Assembly (NCBI RefSeq): GCF_900176135.1
Contig: NZ_FWWW01000067.1
Location: 25,289-89,288 of the forward strand
DNA length: 64,000 nt
Source of the DNA: Hymenobacter roseosalivarius DSM 11622
GTDB taxonomy: Bacteria; Bacteroidota; Bacteroidia; Cytophagales; Hymenobacteraceae
Reading direction: 5' to 3'
The position numbers and the translations under genes are program-made. The notes under the pieces are model-generated. The model was not told the DNA's origin and ran no database searches. It saw only the letters and a list, made by a program, of their open reading frames with translations. This document shows, in pieces, positions 41,816 to 50,193 of this stretch. Each line of letters opens with the position of its first letter. The stretch's first letter is position 1.

Positions 41816-42156
41816 TTCCTTGGCAACAGCTTACCCAAGAAGACCAATTGACGGACATTGCCCGCGAGTCGCATGAGCAGCCGGTTCTCATCTTCAAGCA
41901 CAGCACGACCTGCTCCATCAGCGCGGCTGCAAAAGGCAAATTAGAGCGCCAGTGGGCCGACGCTGGCCTCAGCGACGTTAAGATCTATTACCTTGACTTG
42001 TTGCGCTTTCGCCCCATCTCCGGGGCCATCGCCGAGAAGTTTGGCGTGCGCCACGAATCGCCTCAGCTCTTGCTTATCCAGGACGGTGAGTGTAGCTACA
42101 ATGCCTCTCACATGGGCATTCGTCTCAGTGAGGTGAAAAGTATGTTCAGCGCCTAA
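41812..42156 (+). CDS. ytxJ: Bacillithiol system protein YtxJ
   Basis: A 114-residue thioredoxin-like protein of the YtxJ/DUF2847 family, a monothiol bacilliredoxin-type protein that reduces bacillithiol mixed disulfides. The active site is FKHSTTCSIS with Cys34 and no second cysteine; SPQLLLIQDGECSYNASHMG follows. The presence of bshC at 4413 supports bacillithiol use. It overlaps the preceding secreted-protein gene and is followed by a strong terminator. Confidence 0.9.
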   Translation: MIPWQQLTQEDQLTDIARESHEQPVLIFKHSTTCSISAAAKGKLERQWADAGLSDVKIYYLDLLRFRPISGAIAEKFGVRHESPQLLLIQDGECSYNASHMGIRLSEVKSMFSA

Positions 42157-42171
42157 GCCTGCGAACCTTAT

Positions 42172-42222
42172 AAAACAGTCTGATCCGGCTAAAGCATCGC
42201 TTCAGCCGGATCAGACTGTTTT
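42172..42222 (+). terminator. Terminator of ytxJ
   Basis: AAAACAGTCTGATCCGGCT (42172-42190) and AGCCGGATCAGACTGTTTT (42204-42222) pair perfectly (19 nt). It also stands at the end of the convergent OsmC gene. Confidence 0.9.
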
Positions 42223-42231
42223 TGGGATACT

Positions 42232-42636
42232 CTACTCGTAAGAGAAGTGGACCTGCTGGCGAATTTCTGGGTTCAGACTGAGCGCCACGGGACACGTACG
42301 CGCGGCGTTTTCGAGCACGGCGCGGTCTTTAGCCGAGAGCGTAGCGGGCATGCGAAAGTCAACGTCGATCTGAGCGATGCGACGGGGCTCGCTGGCCATG
42401 TGTTTGGTCATGGAAAAAGTAGTTGAAGTCAGGTCGAGGCCGCTGCGCTCGGCTACGATGCCCATAATGGTCATCATGCAGCTGCCCAGCGCCGTACTTA
42501 CTAAGTCGGTTGGCGAAAACCCCTCGCCCCGGCCGTGGTTATCAAGCGGAGCATCCGTAAAAATGACGTTGCTGGAAGCGCTGTGCGTGGCTTCAGTGCG
42601 TAGTTGGCCGGTGTATCGGGCGGTGGCGGTATTCAT
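42232..42636 (-). CDS. OsmC-family peroxiredoxin
   Basis: A 134-residue protein of the OsmC/Ohr family, which reduces hydroperoxides through two cysteines. It shows GEGFSPTDLVSTALGSCMMT with the first Cys and ENAARTCPVALSLNPEI with the second, plus the buried helix of the family. The start at 42636 (MNTATARY) is chosen over 42675. It converges with ytxJ, sharing the terminator. Confidence 0.9.
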   Translation of the reverse strand: MNTATARYTGQLRTEATHSASSNVIFTDAPLDNHGRGEGFSPTDLVSTALGSCMMTIMGIVAERSGLDLTSTTFSMTKHMASEPRRIAQIDVDFRMPATLSAKDRAVLENAARTCPVALSLNPEIRQQVHFSYE

Positions 42637-42743
42637 AGTCAGATAGTCAGAAAGAGTGCAATACTTTGAGCGCAAATTTACGTACTTTCGGTGGGGCCGC
42701 TGTCAGGGGGCCAATTTCGTTTGAATTTCTCAGTTGTATAGCT

Positions 42744-43538
42744 GTGTTGCTACCCATACGACCTCTGTTTTTTTTCGGTATTGCCCTGCTGCTGTTAGGA
42801 GCCGGATCGGCTGCCCAGGCCCAGGATGCTACCCCCAACGAGACGCCTTCGTATCGCAAGGAATTTACGTACGGCGTGAACTTTAACACCAGAGGCGGCC
42901 TGATTGGGGGCGTCAACGTGCGCTCTACCCGCGTGCTGACCGAGAAATGGTCGCGCTTCTGGAGTATTGAGGGCGTGGAGGTAAAGCACCCGAAGGAGCA
43001 GCGCGTCGGCAACCAGTTTACGGGTGGCACCTATGTGTTGAACAAGTCGAATTACATGTTCGTGCTGCGGCCATCATTTGGTGCTCAGCGCGTTATCTTC
43101 CGTAAAGCGCCGGAGTCGGGTGTGCAGGTAAATGCCCTGTTAGGTGGTGGCCCATCGGTGGCTTTGCTGATGCCTTACCAAATCTACTACGACTATACCG
43201 AGCGCGTTGGTGGCAGAGCAGTTGGAATTGAAGATATTCGGGCGGAGCAATTTGATCCAGCCATACACGGTCAGTCCCAGTTTATCGTCGATCGGGCCCC
43301 TTTGTTTAGTGGTGCCAGTGACGTGAAGGCCTCGGCCGGTGTTCACTTGCGCGGAGCCCTCAGCTTCGAGTATGGCCGCTACCGCGACGCCGTAGCGGGC
43401 ATTGAAACCGGTTTTTTATTCGAGTATTTTCCAAGCCGCCCTACTATTCTGCGGGCTACAGGCATATCGGACGCAAAACTCAACGAAACCTTCTTCCCCT
43501 CGGTCTACCTGACTATTTACTTGGGAACGCGTAATTAA
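42744..43538 (+). CDS. Probable outer-membrane beta-barrel protein
   Basis: A protein of about 264 residues with a signal peptide (IRPLFFFGIALLLLGAGSAAQAQ) and a mature chain of alternating beta-strand pattern with aromatic ends (KEFTYGVNFNTRGGLIGGVN, LSFEYGRYRDAVAGIETGFL) ending YLTIYLGTRN, typical of small outer-membrane barrels in Bacteroidota. The start is uncertain: GTG at 42744 makes a clean signal peptide, while the frame is open to a TTG at 42666. A TACTTTCG box lies at 42683-42690. Function unknown. Confidence 0.68.
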   Translation: MLLPIRPLFFFGIALLLLGAGSAAQAQDATPNETPSYRKEFTYGVNFNTRGGLIGGVNVRSTRVLTEKWSRFWSIEGVEVKHPKEQRVGNQFTGGTYVLNKSNYMFVLRPSFGAQRVIFRKAPESGVQVNALLGGGPSVALLMPYQIYYDYTERVGGRAVGIEDIRAEQFDPAIHGQSQFIVDRAPLFSGASDVKASAGVHLRGALSFEYGRYRDAVAGIETGFLFEYFPSRPTILRATGISDAKLNETFFPSVYLTIYLGTRN

Positions 43539-43596
43539 ACCTGTTTCCACGTTTGACACGGAGGAATAGAGGCTCATAAAAGCCCCCCACCATGAC

Positions 43597-43638
43597 TGCC
43601 CCATAGCGGTACCCAACCTGTTGGACCGTTGCGGGGCA
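43597..43638 (+). terminator. Probable terminator after the 42744 gene
   Basis: TGCCCC/GGGGCA arms with GCGGT...CCGT and CCCAAC/GTTGGA pairings make a long interrupted stem, followed by TCTTTATTTTCTTC. It lies 58 bases past the stop. Confidence 0.5.
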
Positions 43639-43730
43639 TCTTTATTTTCTTCTCGTTTGTTATACCGGCAGCTGTGAGAAATGTGCGATGCGGGCTGGGC
43701 CCGACGTGCGGCTAACTCCTGCCTGACTCT

Positions 43731-43738
43731 TACCTTTG
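43731..43738 (+). promoter_or_regulatory. Promoter -7 box of lipA, implying a leaderless mRNA
   Basis: TACCTTTG ends four bases before the lipA ATG at 43743, so transcription would begin at or within the start codon region. No TTTG lies 19 nt upstream. Confidence 0.5.
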
Positions 43739-43742
43739 TAGC

Positions 43743-44648
43743 ATGGACGAACTGTTGCTGACCTTACCCATCATTCAGCCCGAGCCAGCGGCCCCGGCCC
43801 GGCCGCGCAAGCCCGATTGGCTGCGCGTAAAACTGCCTGTAGGCCCCGAATACGCTAAAGTTCGTCGGCTCGTAGATGAGCATAAGCTACACACCATCTG
43901 TGAGAGCGGCAACTGCCCCAACATGGGCGAGTGCTGGGGCGCGGGTACGGCTACCTTTATGATCTTGGGCAACGTGTGCACGCGCTCCTGCTCGTTCTGC
44001 GCCGTGGCCACCGGCCGTCCCAATGAATATGACACCGACGAGCCCCGCCGCGTAGCCGAAGCCATTCAGCTGATGGGCGTGAAGCACGCTGTCATTACTT
44101 CCGTCAACCGCGACGAGCTGAAAGACCGCGGGGCCAGCATCTGGCTCGAAACGGTGGTACGGGTGAAGCAACTATCACCAACCACAACTATTGAAACCCT
44201 TATCCCGGATGTGAAAGCCAACTGGGAGGCGCTAGATACGATGATTGCCGGCGGCCAGGAGGTAGTGTCGCACAACATTGAAACCGTAGGCAGTCTTTAC
44301 CGTCTGGTGCGCCCGCAGGCCAAATACGACCGCTCCCTGGAGCAGATTCGTCGGACCAAGGCAGCCGGTAAGCGCACCAAGTCAGGTATTATGCTGGGCC
44401 TGGGCGAGAAAAAAGACGAGATGTACCAGGCCATGGACGACCTGGCTGCCAATGGCCTCGACATTCTGACCCTGGGCCAGTACCTGCAGCCCACCAAGCG
44501 CCATTTGGAAGTGGCCGAATTTATTCACCCTGACCTGTTCTCGCATTACCGCGAGGAAGGCTTGGCGCGGGGCCTGAAGTACATAGAGGCGGGGCCGCTG
44601 GTACGCAGCAGCTACCACGCCGAGCGCCATGTGAACGTGCCGATCTGA
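43743..44648 (+). CDS. lipA: Lipoyl synthase
   Basis: A 301-residue radical-SAM enzyme that inserts two sulfurs into octanoyl groups on lipoyl domains. The auxiliary cluster motif is C53-x4-C58-x5-C64 ([13 protein letters not shown]) and the radical-SAM motif C79-x3-C83-x2-C86 (CTRSCSFC); the C terminus carries the conserved RSSYHAERH with the auxiliary-cluster serine. It would serve the lipoyl domains of the 2-oxoacid dehydrogenase E2 encoded at 51808. It starts within a few bases of its promoter box. Confidence 0.96.
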   Translation: MDELLLTLPIIQPEPAAPARPRKPDWLRVKLPVGPEYAKVRRLVDEHKLHTICESGNCPNMGECWGAGTATFMILGNVCTRSCSFCAVATGRPNEYDTDEPRRVAEAIQLMGVKHAVITSVNRDELKDRGASIWLETVVRVKQLSPTTTIETLIPDVKANWEALDTMIAGGQEVVSHNIETVGSLYRLVRPQAKYDRSLEQIRRTKAAGKRTKSGIMLGLGEKKDEMYQAMDDLAANGLDILTLGQYLQPTKRHLEVAEFIHPDLFSHYREEGLARGLKYIEAGPLVRSSYHAERHVNVPI

Positions 44649-44673
44649 TTGAGTGAGCATCATCACTAGGGCA

Positions 44674-44708
44674 AAAGGCCTGGCTATCAGAAATGGAGTC
44701 GGGCCTTT
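44674..44708 (+). terminator. Probable terminator of lipA
   Basis: AAAGGCC (44674-44680) and GGCCTTT (44702-44708) pair around a 21-nt loop, followed by CGCTTTATT. It lies 25 bases past the stop. Confidence 0.5.
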
Positions 44709-44790
44709 CGCTTTATTGTATTTCTGCGGATTAGCTAGATTCAATAGTTTTGAAAACTCACTTTCTTACCACTCAACCCCGGATTGCCGC

Positions 44791-45186
44791 GTGAAAGAAT
44801 TCTTTATGTTTCGCGGGCGGCTGCGGCGGCGCGCTTTTTGGGGTAGAGTAACGTGCCTTTATGCCGTGCTCCTGGTTGCTTATGCCAGCCTTGACCTCCT
44901 GGTATATTATCAAGCTGATAAAAAAGAACAGGCCGTGCTGGCGCTGGTGCTCATGGTGGTGATAACTACAGCGCTAGTTATAATTCAAACAGTCAAACGC
45001 TTACATGATACCAACCTGACGGGCTGGTGGTGGTGGCTACTGGTAGTGCCAATAGTGGGAAATCTGTTCGCAGTCGGAATTCCGCTTGTAGATGGTACCG
45101 CCGGCCCTAACCGCTTCGGTCCTGACCTTAAAAAACGGCCGGCGTACGCTCCATGCTTAAGCGCTACAATACTCTCAGCCGCGTGA
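44791..45186 (+). CDS. DUF805 membrane protein
   Basis: A protein of about 131 residues of the DUF805 family: FRGRLRRRAFWGR at the N terminus (the usual GRxxRxxFW motif), four hydrophobic segments, VKRLHDTNLTGWWWWLLVVP in the middle and a C-terminal GTAGPNRFGPDLK. No function is known for the family. The start GTG at 44791 places the FxGRxxR motif near residue 7, as in homologues; an ATG at 44806 is possible. The open frame to 44653 is too long. Confidence 0.82.
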   Translation: MKEFFMFRGRLRRRAFWGRVTCLYAVLLVAYASLDLLVYYQADKKEQAVLALVLMVVITTALVIIQTVKRLHDTNLTGWWWWLLVVPIVGNLFAVGIPLVDGTAGPNRFGPDLKKRPAYAPCLSATILSAA

Positions 45187-45192
45187 AAAGCA

Positions 45193-45226
45193 AAAAGCCG
45201 CTTCCCCGTGTGGGGAAGCGGCTTTT
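45193..45226. terminator. Bidirectional terminator between the DUF805 and DUF4136 genes
   Basis: AAAAGCCGCTTCCCC and GGGGAAGCGGCTTTT pair perfectly (15 nt, 4-nt loop). It lies between convergent stops at 45186 and 45249. Confidence 0.9.
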
Positions 45227-45248
45227 GTACTCAGAACATGAAGGCAGG

Positions 45249-45854
45249 CTAACGACGAGCGTTAGCATCAGCGCCATCCTGGGGCGGATAGTTCTCCAAA
45301 ATGCCCCCCACGATGCGGTACACCTCTTCCTCCGAAATGGTGTTCTTATCTACCTGCGCCTGGCCCTGGCCGCGCCACGCCAGCTCTTTCCGCTTAGCGT
45401 CTACGAGGTCGATGATAACTGTTCCGGCCTTGTATTGGGTCACGGGCGAATACGGGCCGCGGCCGTACATACCATAGCCGTAGAAGGGGTAGCCGTAGCC
45501 TCCAGCATAGGGCGAGACCTGCTGCTTGTCTTCTACCTTCGCGCTGTAAGCCACAAACAAATCGGGGCTTTGCTCTGCGTAGGTCAGGCCGCGCTTTTTC
45601 ATTTCCAGCTCAACGGCGGTGCGCAGACGCTTGTCCAGGAAGGAGTTGTAGCCACGGGCTGGGCCGCCCTCCGCATCCGCCGTTTGCTGTGGATACCACG
45701 ACCACGTTTTGTAGGTGCGAAAATTAACAGAGTGGTCGTAGTCGGAGGTGACCCCTACGCGGGAAGTAGAGCAACTGGTAGCGCCCAGCAACAAGGCTAA
45801 TCCTACGGCTACCAGAGCAGCCGGACGGGTGAATAATCGGGTGAGTGCGTTCAT
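45249..45854 (-). CDS. DUF4136 lipoprotein
   Basis: A 201-residue lipoprotein: signal LVAVGLALLLGATSC with lipobox Cys28. The mature domain matches DUF4136: SDYDHSVNFRTYKTWSWYP, a middle DLFVAYSAKVEDKQQV with a Gly/Tyr-rich loop (YAGGYGYPFYGYGMYG) and GTVIIDLVDAKRKELAWRGQ near the end. The family is common in the Bacteroidota envelope and has no known role. It is transcribed away from the upstream 217-base gap. Confidence 0.86.
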   Translation of the reverse strand: MNALTRLFTRPAALVAVGLALLLGATSCSTSRVGVTSDYDHSVNFRTYKTWSWYPQQTADAEGGPARGYNSFLDKRLRTAVELEMKKRGLTYAEQSPDLFVAYSAKVEDKQQVSPYAGGYGYPFYGYGMYGRGPYSPVTQYKAGTVIIDLVDAKRKELAWRGQGQAQVDKNTISEEEVYRIVGGILENYPPQDGADANARR

Positions 45855-46024
45855 ATGAGATGGCGAAGGGTTGAATGAAAGAGACAGGCGCGCTCCAGGG
45901 CCTATAATAGGCTCACCAAAGTATGTGCTTAACTCTGGCTATACAACGCCGCGGGGAGGGGCAATGTTCCCAAACAGGTGGGGGCGGCGAAATGAGTAAA
46001 AGCAAGTTTTTTCAGGGAAAAACC

Positions 46025-46053
46025 TTGACGAACTTGAAATTTCTATATCTTCC
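46025..46053 (+). promoter_or_regulatory. Weak promoter candidate for the 46072 lipoprotein
   Basis: TTG (46025-46027), 18 nt, TATCTTCC (46046-46053), a loose match to the Bacteroidota consensus. The ATG is 18 bases downstream. Confidence 0.35.
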
Positions 46054-46071
46054 CCAACCTAAACATGACCT

Positions 46072-46371
46072 ATGCACAGACTGTACCCTTGCCTATTAGG
46101 CCTCGCTTTGTTTGCTTCGTGTAGCGCCATCCGCGACGATGCCTTCAGCTCTTCGCGCACTAACAAAAAACCGGTAGCTCATAATACGGTCGTGGAGTGC
46201 ATTCTTTACGATGGCATGACCAAAGAGTCTACCCAACTCACCAACCTCAGCGTAAACTCCGAAGTCCAAGTGCTCGACACGGTAGACGCCTATTTTGTCC
46301 GGGCCCGCGTAACGGAGAATGGGAAGGTGCTCAATGGTTACCTCTACCGCACCTGTTTTTCCCAACGGTAA
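46072..46371 (+). CDS. Small lipoprotein
   Basis: A 99-residue lipoprotein with a clear lipobox (LGLALFASC, Cys17). The mature chain is mostly beta: TVVECILYDGMTKESTQL, SEVQVLDTVDAYFVRARV and NGKVLNGYLYRTCF, a pattern that could be a small SH3-like barrel. Followed by a terminator at 46404-46447. No named family is recognised. Confidence 0.72.
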   Translation: MHRLYPCLLGLALFASCSAIRDDAFSSSRTNKKPVAHNTVVECILYDGMTKESTQLTNLSVNSEVQVLDTVDAYFVRARVTENGKVLNGYLYRTCFSQR

Positions 46372-46403
46372 AAGGGTAGGTAATTATAAACTCAAATATA
46401 GCT

Positions 46404-46447
46404 AAAACGCAAAGCCCCGCTTAGTTACAAGCAGGGCTTTGCGTTTT
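46404..46447 (+). terminator. Terminator of the 46072 gene
   Basis: AAAACGCAAAGCCCCGCTT (46404-46422) and AAGCAGGGCTTTGCGTTTT (46429-46447) pair with one mismatch around a 6-nt loop. Confidence 0.85.
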
Positions 46448-46520
46448 GACAGTTTTTGTCAATTAAAGATCGTAATGATTTATTTTTCCTGATTATACCT
46501 GGTGGACACGAAAAATTGAA

Positions 46521-46775
46521 ATGCCCACTAATAACATACTCGTCACCTCAACTGAATTCGACAATATTTCTACCCGCATTATTGTCGTTGATGATAACGG
46601 CAATGAGGAAAGCAACTATAATCAGGGTTACGGACAGGGGTTTTGTTCAGGTCCACTTAATGTAATCGAGCTTAATTCTAATAATGAAAACCAAAAAGTG
46701 GATTGGACGTTCTCGCAATCTGTAAGCGACACTATCATCCAGTTATGCACAAAAAAGAGGCTAAAGCTCCCGTAG
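46521..46775 (+). CDS. Small AT-rich hypothetical gene
   Basis: An 84-residue open frame, poorer in G+C than its neighbours, rich in Asn and without membrane segment or cysteine pair. Its last ten residues are read through the stem of the terminator at 46753-46789, which suggests either that the real stop was lost or that the frame is accidental. An A-rich stretch precedes the ATG and could serve as a Bacteroidota translation-initiation region. No family is recognised. Treat as possible. Confidence 0.35.
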   Translation: MPTNNILVTSTEFDNISTRIIVVDDNGNEESNYNQGYGQGFCSGPLNVIELNSNNENQKVDWTFSQSVSDTIIQLCTKKRLKLP

Positions 46776-46789
46776 CTTCAGCCTCTTTT
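46753..46789. terminator. Bidirectional terminator before lpdA
   Basis: AAAAGAGGCTAAAGCT (46753-46768) and AGCTTCAGCCTCTTTT (46774-46789) pair with one mismatch. It lies 24 bases past the lpdA stop on the minus strand. Confidence 0.8.
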
Positions 46790-46812
46790 GCGTTTCTGCC
46801 GCAAGTGCGAAA

Positions 46813-48219
46813 TTACATATGAATAGCCCGGTTCTCCGTAGCGGCCAAACACGCTTCCTTCATAGCTTCAGCGTAGGTGGGGTGCGAATGGCTCATGCGG
46901 GCGACGTCCTCGGCGGAGGCGCGGAACTCCATGGCAGTCACGGCTTCCGCAATCAGGTCAGCGATGCGCGGCCCAATCATGTGCACACCCAGGATTTCGT
47001 CGGTGGTTTTGTCGGCCAGTACTTTCACGAAGCCGTCGGTGTCGCCGCTGGCGCGGGCGCGGCCGCTGGCTTTGAAGGGGAACGAACCCACTTTGTACTC
47101 TTTGCCCATCTCCTTTAGCTGCTCTTCGGTGTAGCCCACGCCGGCCACTTCGGGCCAGGTATACACCACGCCGGGGATGAGCAAGTAGTTGATGTGCGGC
47201 TTCTGGCCCACGATGGTTTCAGCTACAAATACGCCTTCTTCCTCGGCTTTGTGCGCCAACATTGCCCCCCGCACCACGTCGCCAATGGCGTAGATGCCGG
47301 GCACGTTGGTTTGCAGGTGCTCATCCACCTTGATGCGGCCGCGCTCTTCCATTTCGATGCCGGCGGCTTCCAGGTTGAGGCCGGCGGTGTACGGTACGCG
47401 GCCCACGGCCACGAGGCAGTAGTCGCCCTCAAACTTCACTTCCTCCCCTTTCGGGTTAGTAGCGGTCACGGTCACGGTGTCGCCATCGCGGGTGGCGCCG
47501 GTCACTTTGTGGCTGAAGAAAAACTCGATGCCGATTTTGCCCAGCACCCGGCGCAGCTCCTTGCCGAGGCCGCGGTCCATGGTGGGGATAATGCTGTCCA
47601 TGAACTCCACCACCGACACTTTCGCGCCGAGACGCGCATACACGGAGGCCATTTCGAGGCCAATTACGCCGCCGCCAATCACAATCATGTGCTTGGGAAT
47701 TTCGCGAATATTCAGGGCCTCGGTGCTGGTGATGATGCGCTCTTTATCCTGAGCAAGGAAGGGCAGGACCGTAGGCTTGGAGCCGGTGGCGATGATGACG
47801 TTTTTGGTTTCGATCTGCTGGGCCTCGCCGCCGGCCGTGGGCGCGATGCTGATGTGATTTTTATCTACGAACGAGCCAACGCCGGTGAGCACGTCGATCT
47901 TGTTCTTCTTCATCAGATAAGCGATGCCGTCGACGTTGGCCTTCACCACGCCCGCTTTGCGGTCAATCATCTGATTCATATTCACCCGCAGGTTTTCCAA
48001 CTCGATGCCGTGCTCCTGGAAGGCGGTGTGGGCGTTGTGGTAGTGCTCCGACGAGTCGAGCAGCGCCTTGCTCGGAATGCACCCCACATTGAGGCAAGTG
48101 CCCCCCAGGGTGTTATACTTTTCGATAAGAGCGGTTTTGAGACCGAGCTGGGCGCAGCGGATAGCCGCCACATAACCGCCCGGCCCCGAGCCGATAACGG
48201 TAACGTCGTATTGGTTCAT
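46813..48219 (-). CDS. lpdA: Dihydrolipoyl dehydrogenase (E3)
   Basis: A 468-residue FAD enzyme that reoxidises lipoyl groups of 2-oxoacid dehydrogenase complexes with NAD. Order of motifs: FAD-binding VIGSGPGGYVAAI, redox disulfide GGTCLNVGCIPSKAL (C42, C47), NAD-binding IVIGGGVIGLEMASVYARLG, FAD site GIYAIGDVVRGAMLAHKAEEEG and the C-terminal His-Glu active-site segment SHSHPTYAEAMKEA. The length is standard. It may serve both the fused E1 (38905) and the 2-oxoglutarate complex (51808-56617). Confidence 0.96.
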   Translation of the reverse strand: MNQYDVTVIGSGPGGYVAAIRCAQLGLKTALIEKYNTLGGTCLNVGCIPSKALLDSSEHYHNAHTAFQEHGIELENLRVNMNQMIDRKAGVVKANVDGIAYLMKKNKIDVLTGVGSFVDKNHISIAPTAGGEAQQIETKNVIIATGSKPTVLPFLAQDKERIITSTEALNIREIPKHMIVIGGGVIGLEMASVYARLGAKVSVVEFMDSIIPTMDRGLGKELRRVLGKIGIEFFFSHKVTGATRDGDTVTVTATNPKGEEVKFEGDYCLVAVGRVPYTAGLNLEAAGIEMEERGRIKVDEHLQTNVPGIYAIGDVVRGAMLAHKAEEEGVFVAETIVGQKPHINYLLIPGVVYTWPEVAGVGYTEEQLKEMGKEYKVGSFPFKASGRARASGDTDGFVKVLADKTTDEILGVHMIGPRIADLIAEAVTAMEFRASAEDVARMSHSHPTYAEAMKEACLAATENRAIHM

Positions 48220-48271
48220 ATTCAGCAGGTGAATTCAATGGAAATCAACGGCCACGAAGGTACGCAAGGTG

Positions 48272-48395
48272 AGTGGTGAAATGGTGAGTGGTGAGTGGCG
48301 AAATGGTGAGTTTGATGTTCTGGCTGCATTATCAACGCAGTATGCGCCTTAAGAACGTCAAACTCACCATTTCACAAACTCACCATTTCACCACC
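48272..48395. repeat. Inverted repeat with internal GTGAAATGGTGAGT repeats
   Basis: Between lpdA and the M1 peptidase, the left arm (about 48272-48322) and the right arm (about 48351-48395) are reverse complements with small gaps. Each arm holds two copies of a GAAATGGTGAGT unit, so the element has both direct and inverted repeats. It ends at the peptidase stop codon. Confidence 0.65.
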
Positions 48396-50056
48396 TACTC
48401 CACCAGCACGCCGATGTAGTAGTTCTCCGTGTCTACCTCCAGGTTGTCTTTGGTGAGGCCGGGCATGTTTATGGGTTGAAAGGAAGTGGTGAGAGGCAAC
48501 GTTCTATACTCGCCGCCTTTCAAGCGCAGGCGAATAGGTAGCGCAAAGCCCGGCACGTTGGCAATCCAGCGGGCCTCGGTTTTGCCCCCCGCGAAGCGAA
48601 CTTCCAGCGTGGGCAGAGCTGAGTGGCGTAAGTATTGGTCGAAAATAGGTGTGAGGTTCTGGCCGGTTTGCTTGTTGAAATAGGCAATGATTTGGTCCGT
48701 GGTCACGGTTTGGTGATAGAAGGTGGTAGACAGGCCGCGCAGCAGCTCGCGCCATTTCGCGTCGTCGGGTACGTAGGCCGTGCGTATCATATGGAGCAGG
48801 TTGCTGCCCTTGTCGTACATGTCCGACGAGCCTTCCCGGTTTACCTCGTAGGGACCGATGATGGGGCCAACGTTGCGGATGTTGCGGCGCTGCCCGTGGA
48901 TGTACTGCTGGGCCGCGGGCTTGCCAAACTGGCTTTCCACGAACAAGGCTTCGGAGTAAGTGGTGAAGCTTTCGTGAATCCACATATCAGCTATGTCCTT
49001 GCTGGTGATGCTGTTGCCGAACCACTCGTGGCCGCTTTCGTGAATAATGATGAAGTCCCACTTCAGGCCCCAGCCCGTGGCCGAACGGTCGGTGCCGAGG
49101 TAGCCGTTCTGGTATTTGTTGCCATACGCCACGGCGCTCTGGTGCTCCATGCCCAGGTGGGGCGTTTCAATCAGCTTGAAGCCATCCTCGTAAAATGGAT
49201 AGGGCCCAAACCAGTTTTCCATGGCTTTGAGCATGGGCTTCACGTTGGCCGAAAACTGCGTTTTGGCTTTGGCCAGGTTCTCGGGCAGCACCCAGTAATC
49301 GAGAGTCAGCTTGCCTTTTTCGCCGGCGTATTCATCCGTGAAGTGGGCATAGTCGGCCACGTTGAGGGCCACGTCGTAGTTGTTGATGGGGTTGCTCACA
49401 AACCAGTCGAAGCGGGTAGCGCCGCCTTTGAGGCTGGTAATCTTGCGTAGTCGTCCGTTGGAAATATCCTTGAGGCCCTTGGGCACCGTCACGCTGATGA
49501 GCATGCTGTCCACTTCGTCGGCCTGGTGGTCCTTGGTGGGCCACCAGATGCTGGCGCCCACCCCCTGACAGGCAGTAGCCACCCACGGCTTGCCCTTGCT
49601 ATCCTGAGTGAACACGAAGCCACCATCCCAGGGGGCATTTTTGGCCACGACGGGCTGCCCCGAATAGAACACTCTGAATTCGGCCCGACTGCCTTTCTGA
49701 ATGGGAGCCGGGAAAGTGACGAACACGGCATTCGCCTCCCGCGTGTACGGCACCGATTTGCCTTGGTACTCCACCTTGTCCACCTTCAGATTGGCAAACA
49801 GATCGAACTGCAAACGCGTGAAGTCCTGCGTGGCCGTGAAGTGAAACAGGTTGGAGCCGCTGATGGATTTGTTGGCCACATCCAGCTTTACATTGAGGTG
49901 ATAATAGGTGATGTCGTAGCAGGTGCGCAGGGGCGTGAGGGTACCACGCAGAGAGTCGGCGCGGGTAAAGGCCGGCTTGGGTCGCAGCAGTTGAGCCGAG
50001 GCCCCGAGCGAGCAGCTCAGCAGGCCCGCGAGGAGAAGTAGAAAGGTAGAGCGCAC
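48395..50056 (-). CDS. Secreted M1-family aminopeptidase
   Basis: A zinc metallopeptidase of about 553 residues (594 if the frame's first ATG at 50179 is used). A signal peptide (STFLLLLAGLLSCSLGASAQ) precedes the beta-rich N domain with YDITYYHLNVKLDVANKSI, and the catalytic HESGHEWFGNSIT with HExxH-x18-E (WIHESFTTYSEALF). GTG at 50056 puts the signal peptide at the N terminus; the upstream 41 residues are doubtful. It should trim peptides in the periplasm. Length and motifs match bacterial M1 enzymes with a shortened C domain. Confidence 0.88.
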   Translation of the reverse strand: MRSTFLLLLAGLLSCSLGASAQLLRPKPAFTRADSLRGTLTPLRTCYDITYYHLNVKLDVANKSISGSNLFHFTATQDFTRLQFDLFANLKVDKVEYQGKSVPYTREANAVFVTFPAPIQKGSRAEFRVFYSGQPVVAKNAPWDGGFVFTQDSKGKPWVATACQGVGASIWWPTKDHQADEVDSMLISVTVPKGLKDISNGRLRKITSLKGGATRFDWFVSNPINNYDVALNVADYAHFTDEYAGEKGKLTLDYWVLPENLAKAKTQFSANVKPMLKAMENWFGPYPFYEDGFKLIETPHLGMEHQSAVAYGNKYQNGYLGTDRSATGWGLKWDFIIIHESGHEWFGNSITSKDIADMWIHESFTTYSEALFVESQFGKPAAQQYIHGQRRNIRNVGPIIGPYEVNREGSSDMYDKGSNLLHMIRTAYVPDDAKWRELLRGLSTTFYHQTVTTDQIIAYFNKQTGQNLTPIFDQYLRHSALPTLEVRFAGGKTEARWIANVPGFALPIRLRLKGGEYRTLPLTTSFQPINMPGLTKDNLEVDTENYYIGVLVE

Positions 50057-50193
50057 AGCAGAAGGAATTGGAGTACGGCTCAAAGAACGCCAACCTAACC
50101 GAAACGCGGCTAGCCCGGAGCTTCGTAGTAGTGCCCAGCTAGCTACCGCGCCAAAACCGGCGTAGGTTTGCAGCCTCATTCTCGTCCTGCTTC

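Noticed and set aside
47194..48279. 361-residue plus-strand frame opposite lpdA
   Set aside because: Shadow of a well-supported dihydrolipoyl dehydrogenase.
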